From Bugula neritina (lineage: Eukaryota; Bryozoa; Gymnolaemata; Cheilostomatida; Bugulidae): DNA of 64,000 nt. Where the stretch lies: NCBI GenBank assembly GCA_964035545.1, contig OZ037765.1:9328698-9392697 (forward strand), in the 5' to 3' direction. This document shows positions 1 to 13,100 of this stretch, one piece after another. Every line of letters begins with the position of its first letter. Position 1 is the stretch's first letter. Made by a program: the position numbers and the translations under genes. The notes below the pieces were generated by a model, which worked only from the letters and a program-made list of their open reading frames with translations, ran no database searches and was not told the DNA's origin.

Positions 1-300
1 AGTAGTACTAGTACTACTAGTATTAGTAATACAGTTAAACTAAAACTCAAAGTTTATGGTCTCATTACACTTATACTAATACTTATAGTTATGTATTAGT
101 ATTAGTATTACTATGACTATGACAATGTGAATGTCAATGAGCAATCACTATCACTATGACTATCACAGTATGAGTATCTGTATCACTATCAGTATCACTG
201 ATCTGTGATCAGCAATGACTGAATGAGCCAACGACTATCAGTATCACAATCACTATCAGTATGAGTATGAGCAATGAATTAAATATTATCAATTAAATTT
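1..300. repeat. Degenerate AST / TATSAS short-word repeat tract
   Basis: The first about 50 bases alternate the triplets AGT, ACT, ATT and AAT. From about 115 the sequence becomes a run of imperfect hexamers such as TATCAC, TATCAG, TATGAG and TATGAC. The two S positions take C or G freely while the TAT and A positions are kept. No open reading frame or gene signal is visible. The same word family recurs at 19320-20320 and 20950-21310, so it is a dispersed low-complexity satellite-like sequence. Confidence 0.7.
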
Positions 301-1020
301 AATGATTCAGCCTGAATCGTTCACACAATTTCAGTTTGCAGCCAAAGTCACTGCAATGTGGTTACGATGTGAGAGGCACTGGCTGTGTCTCAATTTCAGT
401 CTGGTTGCTATCAACGAGCTGAAATGAAATTGAATGGGGCTAGTAGCACAGGGCTCGGCTGTTGGCTGAAACAATTGAAAGACTTTGTAGGCAACTCCAA
501 GTTAGGTGAGACTAAGTGCAGTAATATGCAATTCTCAAGTTTTGAGTCGGGGCTTTCAATAAACCCCAACTCTAAACTTGAGAATCTTAAATTACTGCAC
601 TCAATCAGCTCCAACTCGAAGCTGCTTATAGTTATAAACATTGAACTATAAACCCGTTATAGTTTCAGTTCAGTGGTTATAAAATAATTCAAAGCCTAAG
701 TTCGGCCTCTAAAGAATTGTCCTCTTTATTTGAACGATTGTCTTGGGCAATTATTGAAAATGTTAGACTGTGTTTTTAATTGACATACAACGGGTGGTCA
801 CCTGATTCAAAAGTAATGGTGTAGTCGAGATTATTACTTCCTGTCCACATCAACACCAGACCAAATAAAACTCGCAGCCAGTTTTATTTTGTGGAATCGA
901 AACAGTCAATACTTTATAAAACGCTGTTGACAAGTTGATTTTACAATAAACTAAATTACTCATTTGAAAAAATGTTCAACCTCAGCATAAGTTGTGTTTG
1001 TTTTTTCATAATATGGTTTT
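301..1020. other. Intergenic, no gene recognised
   Basis: Non-repetitive AT-rich DNA. Short overlapping open frames on both strands (385-651 and 411-641) mirror each other across an imperfect inverted repeat (tokens like AACTTGAG, CTCAAGTT around 534-585). They show no family similarity or splice context. I see nothing supportable as a gene. Confidence 0.5.
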
Positions 1021-1029
1021 ACGTTGCTT

Positions 1030-1440
1030 AGCCTTAAATTCAATTTCATATTGATATTCATATTGAATTTGATATTCATAATTATAATAGTTTCATAAAA
1101 CTAAATGATAAAGTCAAAGTGGTAATCATAATGATAATCACTCATAATCATAATCAATATCATATTGATATTCAATTTCTTGATATTAATCATAATGTTC
1201 ATATTGATATTAGTATTTATATCATTATTCATGTTGATTTATTCATTATTGATTATCATTATGATAATCATTTTGATTTAGTTTTACTGATTCAGATTCA
1301 GATTGTCATTATCACTGATAATCATCATGATTATCATTACTTCTTTATGAGTTCATTAGACTTAGTTTTACTCTCACTCTTAGACATTAATTATAAATTT
1401 AATCATTATAATTATTATTATAATTTTATTATTTCATATT
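1030..1440. repeat. Degenerate GATAAT/CATAAT/GATATT hexamer tract
   Basis: A long imperfect array of six-base words of the form SATAWT (GATAAT, CATAAT, GATATT, CATATT) with local inversions such as GATTATCATTATGATAATCA. It produces a spurious 107-codon open frame rich in I, H, D and N that should not be read as a protein. Confidence 0.7.
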
Positions 1441-2447
1441 GACAGCGAGTCTAATGAATGATCTATAAGTATAGATTTAGTCTGTAAATACAATAAATAT
1501 AATGGTTAGACTTAGTATCGATATGAATATGACTTATGTCAAACTTAATATGTTCTCATACTTATTCATGGTCATACTCGCTGTGCAGTGATCTTGGTTG
1601 ATCATATGTGACTGTGTTAGCATATAAATGATTTTAAATACTGTAAACTTAGTCATAATAGCTACTAGTGTTTTTACTATATATAGTTCTAATATATAAT
1701 AGTGATATTTTATATTTATTGCTGCTAAATAATCCTAATGAATCATTTTATTTTTATAGCTAATTTATGTTATATAGTCACCAAGGTCAGTATTCAGCAT
1801 TGTCATTTAAATTTTTTATATTTGTTATCTATTTTCAAATTAAGAATGTAGTGTTTTAAATCATAGTGATAGTTTTAGTACAAATAATGACATTAAGGAC
1901 CATTTTAATGTTGATATTCACGTCATTGTCACAAATGTGATCAATTTAAGCTCAAACTATACAAAAAAATGGGCATACGCCAATTTTCTTTCAAGCGTTC
2001 ATTGTTCATCTGATACTTGATTTTAGTAAAACCAATCCTCATTACTTTTACCTCTTCTTTGTATTCAATCACACTACTACTTTAATCAATATGATATGCT
2101 CTTAATTTACACTCGCTTTAGTATATACCTTTTCAGTTGAAGAGACATTTTGTGTATTTACATTCACGGTTAATATGTTATACACTTTTTGTTGCTCGTA
2201 TGCCAACATGACATACCTGCATAATTTTGTAATTATTTCTTGTAAAAATACTGATGTACATAACGTAAAACTTATGAATTTGTAGCATAAGCACTTTGTT
2301 ATTGGAGCTCGAAGAGCAGAGTTGTTCAACTTGTCTTGTCCTTGTATGCATGCTACCATGTGTTATCTTGATGCAGAAAAAAGCTTTTAGTGATATAGAT
2401 GAAAGCAACTTATATGAGTTATAGTTGTATTGCTGTGTTTCTTTTAG
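1441..2447. other. Intergenic or 5' flank of SEC61G
   Basis: AT-rich DNA without recognisable coding exons. A good acceptor (TTTCTTTTAG) ends at about 2447, just before the SEC61G start exon, so a 5' untranslated exon and the promoter probably lie somewhere in this stretch. I cannot place them. Confidence 0.4.
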
Positions 2448-2470
2448 ATTGATTTATATCACACTTTACC

Positions 2471-3332
<862 letters not shown>

Positions 3333-4155
3333 AAACCCTCTTGGCTTGCTACAATTTGTACTTATTCATATGTTTACACAGACTATACTCTACATCAAAG
3401 TCTGCAAAGACAGTAGCCACCGAATTCAACACTAACTTCAGTTTGACTAAGTGATCTTACTGTAAATAATTATGTAGCCAATCAAATCTATAATTTTATA
3501 GCTTTAAAGAAATTGTCTTTAAATTTTATTCAAAATCCCAAAGAAAGGGAAATAAAAATATAAATACAAAATTCTTCACTACAACAACACATTAATAGCT
3601 AAAAATGTGTGATTGTGAAATTTCGCACTATAGCAATAATTACCATACGTTAGCACCATTAGACAGGCAAAATAACTCCAAAATTATTACAGTCTTACAA
3701 TATAAAATCCATATATATTATATATAAACAAGCTAAAAGAAGCATAAGCATATTTTTAACAAATTAATAGTAATATTATGACTTGAAGTAGAAATAAAAA
3801 CATTGACGACATATTAATTATATTTAAGTTATTCTCAAGGTTACACAACATGAAGTAGAACTGATAATAATTACATAGGTGGAAAAACCTGAAGACTGTA
3901 CACAAAATACTAAAAGGCCTACCATAATGCAAGTAGCTATCTACAATTCTGCTTTAAGTTTTATAATTACATTACACAAACTGGACTAGTAACTTATTAT
4001 ATTTCGAATACTTTTCTTGGAGGTTTGGGCAACTTTCTACAACAGTAAAATCATACAGTAACAATAATGGAACCTAGACATTTAATTGCGCAGCATTCAA
4101 GATATTAACCTTACAATAAATTTTCTTTCTAGTATAATATGGAAGTGCTTACCCA
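3333..4155. other. Convergent 3' UTR region between SEC61G and ERC
   Basis: No coding exon seen. On the plus strand AATAAA at 3551-3556 could end SEC61G. On the minus strand AATAAA (reverse complement of 3525-3530) could end the ERC transcript. If both are used, the two transcripts abut or overlap slightly. Confidence 0.35.
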
Positions 4156-7100
4156 TTAACTAGTTTGCTGTGATGCAAGCATTTTGGAGTTGTCAGAACT
4201 TTGTTTAACCACCAATAGCATTCTTTGAGTAGTCTAAAATCAAATGTAAACAACTACACTATCAAATATATCTTGCAGTAAATAACAGAAAAGTACAAGA
4301 AAACGCCAACTGAAATTTTCACTGTTGACAAGTGTAAAATTTATTTCTTACTAAATCTTTGAGTTTAAGATTCAGTCTTTGTTTGTCACAAGTGAGTTTT
4401 TCGATATCGTCCCTAGCATTCTTAGTTTTTGAGGCTTCCAAAAGCGCTATGTGACTATCTTTCTCAGATATAGCTGATAGGATTGCTTCTTGTCTGCAAA
4501 AAACATTGACTGTAAAATATCTAAGTGAATACAAACAGCAAAACAAGCATCAGCAAAATTTAACATAAATCAAGAGTTTGAACATCCGAAACAATTTTGT
4601 TAATGGAACAAGTAATTTAAAGTAGAGAAGTTGCAGCAGAGGTATGGAAAGTAGGCAAATTTTAAAACAAATTGAAAATATACCAGAAGCTTCAGGACCA
4701 AAATTTAAAAAAATGTTTGAAACATAGGCAACCATGTTTGAGTCAACTAAATCAATTTTCAATTCAAAGTATTAATTATATAACTTACTTCATTTCAAAG
4801 GCTTCTTCCATATGCCCCGATCTCTCTGCTACTAGCTTACGAAGCTGATCATTTTTCTCTTTCAAGGTTTCTTCCAGGTCATGCACATGTAAACTAATCT
4901 CAGTTGCCTTAGCAACATCACTCTTGTACTGTAATTACAAATAGTTCATATAAAATAGAAATACATATAAAAAGAGTACACTAATCTAAAATAGTATATT
5001 TTAAAAATGATTAGTTTAAAAAAGAAGGTGGAAAGATATCAATTTTTTTTAAAATTATTTATGAAAACAGTTGAATGTGGTAATTCTTGTCTTCAAGCAG
5101 TTAAAAAACTATTAATGTGTAAACTTTGCAAGTCAAAAACTCTAGTTTTCTATTTCCCTTTGTACATACAGACCTGCTCAATCAAACTTTTTTGCTTATC
5201 TATATCTTCTTTCTGGGAAGCTACAACCATTTCGCATTTAGCAGTAATTTTTACACTCTGCTTCAATGCTTCCTCAAGCTCTTCAATACGCTCTTTATCC
5301 CTCTTCATGCGAGCCTGAAAGTAGCAAATTTATAAAGTTCATTGAATCAAAACATAAATTTATGAAAACAAAGTTTTGGAATAAAAATGAATTTAAGAGG
5401 CTTTTACAAAATCAAGCCAAGTATGTGTGTAGGGCGAATGATATACGTGGAAATAAACTTATCAATTGGCAAACAAATTTCAGCATTTCCTCTATTAATA
5501 TTCAACATATATTCTGTCAAAAGACAATATTCTCCTTCAACATACTTTAACTTCGCTATCAGATGTTCGCCCATTTTTGTTTTCTTCTAAGCGAAGCTTC
5601 TCATCATGTTGGTGATTTCTCTTCAGTGAAACATATTTCTGTTTGGTTTCTTTCAGTTGCCTGGTAATGAAAATAGAATTATATTCTATACAAACACTAG
5701 TCTATGCATAATATTTATTACTTGGAGTTTAGAGCAGCTTTTCATGACAAATGTTGATTCACCAAGGAGTTCACTATAACTTTGTATGGGGTAGAACACT
5801 GCAGTTATCAAACTGAACAATCTATGTGTACGCACAGGAAACCAGCAAAGTTGCATCTGCTGATGAACTTGAAACAACAATTTAAAATAAATAATTTGCT
5901 GGCAGTAGGGGTCGAACCCTCGCAGCACCGAATTGCATAGCAGCATTTAGTGAACTTTACCCACTAAATTAACCCTCATCGGTATTCACATTTGATATTG
6001 TAAATTATTACTGGAAGGGTTCAATTCCCACTACCAGCAAATTGTTTTCCTTGTCCACACAATAGGTAGCTAAAAGGAATAGCACAAGGGTCATTCATGT
6101 GTTATTCCTCCAACACGCCAGATGTTAATATTTTAAAGGAAGCTTACTCTTGTAGCTCTCGTATCTGTTTGTCTTTGTTATGCTTCTCATTCTCCATCTC
6201 TTTCAATATTTCTAATAATCTATCTATTTCCTTCTGATAATTTTGAAGTTGTTCTCCTTGTTGCGTAGCATCCTTACTTAGTTGCTGAATTGCTTGCTTT
6301 TGTTCAGAATTATGTTCTATATGAGTTTTAGTCTCACTTTCCAACTGCAGGCAAAAAAACTATACAAATGTACTAATAGTAACAATACCCACAATTGCAA
6401 ATTGCAGTTTCAAGCGCTACTGACTATTTGCTTAGATATCTCATTAAGTTAAATTAAAAAATTTGTTTAATTGTCAAAAATCCACAGACTTACTTGGCTA
6501 ATAGATTGTTTCAAATCCTCTACTTCTCTACTCTTAGAGAGTAGATTCTTTTCTGCTTGATTGAGTTGAGATTCTAGTTTCAACTTTTCAGCCTTGAGTT
6601 CAGATACACTTTCACGTAGACTCAACAACTCATTCTAGAATTGTACACATCAACATCAAATTTACGAATAAGTTGTTAATATAAAAAGGCACACAAATTA
6701 GATGTATACGACAATGTCTCCCTAACTCAAATACATTCCAGATTCTCGACCTAAAATATGTTATAGCACACATTTAACGCATTATTTGAATAACTATCGT
6801 TTTGATATTACCCTTCATTAAGCTGTTAATGTTCAAATGTTGCATGAAATAAATATAACTGCACACTATACAACAGCACTTGTAGTCTTGGTTACTGATC
6901 ACCCAAGTATGCATATATATGATCACATGACATACCTTGCTGTCTTGACTAGACTGCTTCAACAACTCCACCTCCTTACTCAGATCTCTGTTACTCTTCT
7001 GATACTCTACCAGCTCATCTTGACGTTCATTGGCAGCAATTTCCCGCTGCTCCTTCAGTCTATGAATATAAAAAAACTTTCATAGAATAAAATATTGTGA

Positions 7101-10100
7101 AAAAAGCCATTCAAAATAATATCATATGACAATATTATATTATATTATATACAGCAAAATTTTAGTACTGGTTAAACTGCTTTTGCTCTTGCGCGTAAAA
7201 TGTAAGACTTTTAACTGATTCATAATGGGTAATATATTGTTAGTGATACTACATAATGATAGTAATAATAATACGTACATACATACATAATAAAAATGAA
7301 CCTAAAATAACAATAATGCATTAACTGACTTTACCTGAGACTTCACTCTTAGAACAATCTTAGCTAGTAATTCACAAATCAATTTTTACTCATAATACAC
7401 AGCAGATAATGCATTAAAAATATTCTAGATAAAACTATATAGTATAGAAAACCTTTCCAACTGTCTGTTCTTCTCATCCAATGACTCTTGTAACTGGGAG
7501 ATTGTTTCACTTTGAGAAGAAGATTTCGATAAACTAGTCAATCTAGACTCAAGAGAAGAAATCTCATCATCTTTTTCTCTCAGCTGCTCTGTACTATTGT
7601 CCAGCTAACAATAACACCATGACTAGTTTTTTTTTCTTGACAGTAAAATTGCAAAAAAAGTATGTCAATAACATGAAATGAGAATATATGAATAGGATAG
7701 CCAAGCAGTGATGCATACCTTCTTCTGTAAAAGTGAGAGTTTACGATTCGCCACTTCAGACTCGTATCGGATATCCGCAACATCTCCTTCCAACTGAATT
7801 TTATCAGTTTTCAGAGACTCAAGTTGCGAGTTCTTTTTCTCCAACTCAGAATCCTTTTCTTTACTGAGAGCCTCTAACCTTGCCACCTGTGCATGCATGT
7901 ATATGCATATTTATTCATGTTTATATATGTTCATACATGTTTCTACATGTTTTTACATGTTCAAAAATGTTCACACATGTTTATAGTTTATACATGTTTA
8001 CATATGTTTATGAGTTATTTTACTTAATTTAGTACACATTGGAAATCTCCAGTTTTTAGCTATTTTTCACAATTAAGTGCTAATGAACATGATTTTTGCC
8101 CAAAACAAGTTAAATATCAATAAACACACCTAAATAATCAAGTTTTTTCTTGATTTTGATTGATTTCTCATGTTCTGCTTTTGTTTGCGGACCGTTACGA
8201 AAAAACCAACGGTATGCAACCCAAATTAGCTAAATAAATAAGAAAAAATATGGAAAATCAAGCAAAATTAAAAAGAACCTTGATTATTGATATTTAAGTA
8301 GTTTTGGGCAAAAACCATATTTATCAGCAGCTAAATTGTGAGAAATAGCTAAAAACTGGAGATCTCAGTGTGTACTAAAATGACCCTCATACATGTTCAT
8401 ACATGTTTACACCAAGCCAAAAACCTCAATTAAGGCAAGTAGCTCAGCAAAAGATCTTGAGGATGTGTGTATTTAGAACACATGCATAAATTTATTGAAT
8501 ACCCAATGATGAGACATTTGAAAGAGCAATTAAGTGTTCAGGTTGTGATTTTGAATGGTACAAAATTAAGATATTTAGGGTGATTAAACAAGTCAAAATA
8601 GAATGTCCACCACTAATTGTAGCCACCACCAGACAAATAAAGAAGATCCTTAACCCACTAGCTATAAATAAAATGAGCAGTGTGTAAATAACATGTATAG
8701 CTGGCATACTTACAGCCTGCAGTGAAATAGTAAAAGTATACAATATTAATTTCATAAAATAGCAACATAAGTTGGCAGACTTTAAGATAGCTTATAATCT
8801 AAATCTAACAAGTTGCGTGATTGAAATAAATATTCAACATGTAGAATAAAAGCGTGCAATAAAAATAAAGTCTGCAGGATATTGATAACAGTAACTAAAT
8901 TTCGAATAAGTAAACACATCTCATAAAATATTCTAGTAACAATTTTTTTTCTCTACACAATGCCAGTACCCCTGAAGACATGTTACATTAAGAGTTAAGG
9001 AACAACTTGCCTCATTCTTTATAAGATCAATGTTGGAATCTTTAGTGATTAGCTGCTGTTTTATAATTTCTACGTGCTGCTCCATATCACTCCGCTGACT
9101 TTGAATTGAATCCAGACGAGTTTGCAATGAACAAATTTCGGTAGTTTTACTAGAACATTCCACTCGTAAATTCTCCAACTGTAATGAAATTATTCACACC
9201 ATATTCTATGTGTGTAACTTACCAGTGTCTCTGCAATCTACCACTATTTTATGGCCTGTAACTATCCTTATTTAACATAATAGCAAGAAAAGCTCTGCGA
9301 ATATTCAAAAATACACCAAAAACTTTTAGTATTTAACTAAGCTTCACCGGAAATATCAAAACTCACTCTACTAAAAACCATATATATTTCAAAATGTTTC
9401 GAAACCAAAACCACTTTAATCTATCATACAATAATTATGACTCCGCTCAACGGAAAATAATTGAACTACACAAAGCATATATCAGAATAGCTAGGCACAA
9501 TATTTTAAAAAGTATGTTTCCAAAGCACTTTAAATTAATTCCTTGTGAAAAATACCTAAATTATATCTTTAATCGGAACCATTTTTGATTTCCATTTGAG
9601 TAACAGTGAGGTCCAATAAAATTATATTACTTCAACTCACCATTACATAAAAGCACTATTCTGATTATCGCATTAATTTAATTTTTACTCAACAAGGCAC
9701 TTTGTATCTTTTTACATTCTTTCTATTTTGAAAAGTTGATTAACCAGTCAAGATAATGGGTTTTCAAAGTTTATCACAGACAGAATTAGGTTCATTATAC
9801 TACAGCTACGGTAACGAGGACTACCATAAACACCGAAATGAAACAATTTGTAAATTTAGAGAAAGCAACTCCCAGCTGCTCAAAAGAATCATAAAATTAC
9901 ACTAAAATTGTATTTGGTTTATAAACCTAAACACACTTGAGTGTTTATTCGCAGTGAATTCACTACTATACGAAAACCGTGATATAATTTGAAAACTGTC
10001 TGAGGGGCATAAAACTATTTATATAATTCTTAGAGTTACTTCCCCTGAAGTAAAAATCGAAACCATTTTAAATTGGTATACAATCAAGATAAATAACTAC

Positions 10101-13100
10101 TACAGTGATTAATTATGTATCAGATCATGCCAAAAGTAACTGCAACTTATATGTTGACATATTACGTAGAAACTATATTTTTAGTTTTTTATACTTAGGC
10201 TGAATTTAAAGTAAAATCACAAAACATGATGTGCATCCAAATTTTGAAAGAATTATAAAATACACAAACCTTAGATTTGAGGACCTGCTCATGACTGTGT
10301 AAGGCTTCAATATGTCTCTTCTCTTCACTGACTTTCTCACTGCTGCTGCTCCTTATTTCATTTACTTGATTCTCTAAATCCTTCAGTTCTTTCTCCAGCT
10401 CTGAGATTCGAGTATTCTACAAAACATCCAAACTGTACACCGGCCATGTCTGCTATTAGAGTCAATGCTAATGCTTACCACTAGCATTTGGATGAGTAGT
10501 AAAAACTCATAATTTCTCAATATTTTAAAAGTTTAAATTAAACCTTTATAAAATTTGAAAACTAACAAGAAAAATATACTTTTTATTTACAGGTTTTTAA
10601 AATAGAGCAGAAAACGCTATGCGTGTCCTTATCTCCTGATACAATGAAGAAAAAATATACATCTTTGGATATTGATGAAACATAAATTTTATCATCCAAT
10701 ACTTCTCACTATATAAACTGAAAAAAACTAATGATGTATACTATTTGCTAAAATATGCCTACACTAAAACATTCTTAAGATTTATAAAAAAAAAAACCAA
10801 CGAAAGAAAGCAAATCCCAGAAGTTGCATTTCATCTGTAGAGCCTGGCATAACATAAAAAGACTACTTAATTTGATTAATGAAGTAGAGATCTTGCTTAC
10901 CTTGATGTCAAGTAATGCTTGAACATCATCCAAGTTTTTACTTTGTCTATTTGCATGGTTGATATTAGATTTAGCATCATTCAGTTCCATCTTCAAATTA
11001 TCCAAATCCTAAAATTGATTTGTAAATACAATGTAGGTATATTAGCATAATATTGTGTCTACTTTAGTTATACCTGCACTACTTTAAAATAATATAAACT
11101 CACACAAGTTTATAGTCGCCATCTCTGTGAGCAACCCCTAATGAAAAGTTTTTTTGTTAAATCAGGTCAAGAACTTATTCAGATGTGGCACAGGAGCAAT
11201 TATGACTGAATGCTCTTCCTAACATCACTAATGGCCTTTGTTGGGACTCAAACCCATGAATTAGTGTTTGCTAGGCAAACGCTTTAACCCCTAGAATGCT
11301 TTAAAATCATATGCTTGAGAGGAAAACAAATGAAAAAGGATTTCCCATTCATCTCTACTTTACAGAGTACTTTTGAAAGGTGTTCTTGAAATTTGATTTT
11401 TCGAGTGACAGTAAAAGCTACATGCCAAAAGACAGTGCCAACATCGTTTAAACAGGCAATAAAAATTTTGAAAAACGAACCAATTCTTTTTTTTCAATAA
11501 ACACTCAGAGTAGAACAAACAAATAACCTCTCAAGTAAAACCCCGAAATCTAAACTGGTCTCACAGTAGTCTCTTTACAAACAAACTCTGTGCTTCCTTG
11601 CCGTTTAGTCCTTCAGTTGATTGTATGAAAACATGTAAATTCTGTGTGGTTTCTTACCCACCAAAGATGTTGAACTTCAACTACATGAGTTTTCAAAACC
11701 AATAATTACAACTTGGCGGGACGTACCTCTTGAAGTTTATCAGTTTGTGTAGCAGACTGTTTGGCCTCAGTCTTTACAGACTGCAGTTCTTCTTGGAGAG
11801 CTGCAATCTCATTGCGTAGAACATCTTTTTCTGCCTCACTATTTAATATAGTTTCAATAGGAATATTCTTGGTCTGAAACCATAACACAGGGTGAATTAT
11901 GAGTCTATTATAATAAGTTTCAATCACATCATACATAAAACAAAATATGATACTTTTCACAAAAATCTCTATTAAATAAAGAAAAAATATTGAAATAATA
12001 AAAGAATAAAATACATATGGAATGACACAATGTTTTAGAATTGATACAATAGGATAACAGGTATGAGCAGTAACAGTTGTGAATAGGTACTTTACTTGAC
12101 AAGAATAAATCCGGCAAATATGTTTATAGCAATCATGTATTACTACAAATATGCCTATTTCAAAACATATTTAATGCATACGACATTGGTTTTCAATAAG
12201 ACTGTCAAAAATGCAGTGTACAATTACAAGAGATAGGTCAATTATGACTACCAGTAGCTTATATTAAAGACGATACCTGCAGCATTTCTACTAATTTCTT
12301 AATACTAGCATCTCGGGCAGCTAAAGTTTTCTTCTGTAAATCTATCCGTCTTTCCATTTCTGTGACAGTGTTTTGAAGTATTTGCAATTCCTTCAACACA
12401 ACATATACCAAACTTACTCATCAACATGTTAAGTCCTCTATGAATAATAATCTGTATATTGCAGCAGATAAGAATAGCATGCAATAAAATACACATTATC
12501 CATATAACACTTTGAGCTAATGACACATCGAGAACCAATTTTCTAGAGCACACAACTCTAACATTATGTTTGAGTGGCTGCAAGTATATTTTTTTATATT
12601 TAACAATGCTTACATGTAAACAAGGTATATCTGTTCGCGCCTCCTTTCATTAAGTAAAATTATTTTATAATTCAGTTTCAGGTATCAAGTAATTGTTTTA
12701 CAAACATCATAGAAAATCGATGTGTGCAGAAGAGCAAGTGTGAATGAGAAATTAATTTATAGTACACTTGATGCTACACCTATTTGCTCACACCATATGA
12801 TGCATTCTTTAAGAATGACTCACAACTTTTCCACTTGGCAAAAATAATGGTATTTAATTTTCTAATAACAACAATATGGTTAGTGCACACATGACCAGCA
12901 TAGGTAATGAATGGGTTTATATTAACATCTGTTGATTAGTTTCATAATGCACACAGTGTACTATGTTAAGGTGAGAGAAAAAGGCAGATAGATATACACA
13001 TGATGAGGGCACCTTCTCCTGCCTGTCATCCTCTTTGGCAGTTAGTGATGTGACAGACACAGGTGATTGTGTTGACTCCCTGATACCCTGCAAAGTGAGT

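Noticed and set aside
5898-6031. Functional tRNA genes suggested by B-box sequences in the ERC intron
   Set aside because: No complete acceptor and anticodon stems can be drawn, and the end sequences are shared by two facing copies, as for SINE fragments.
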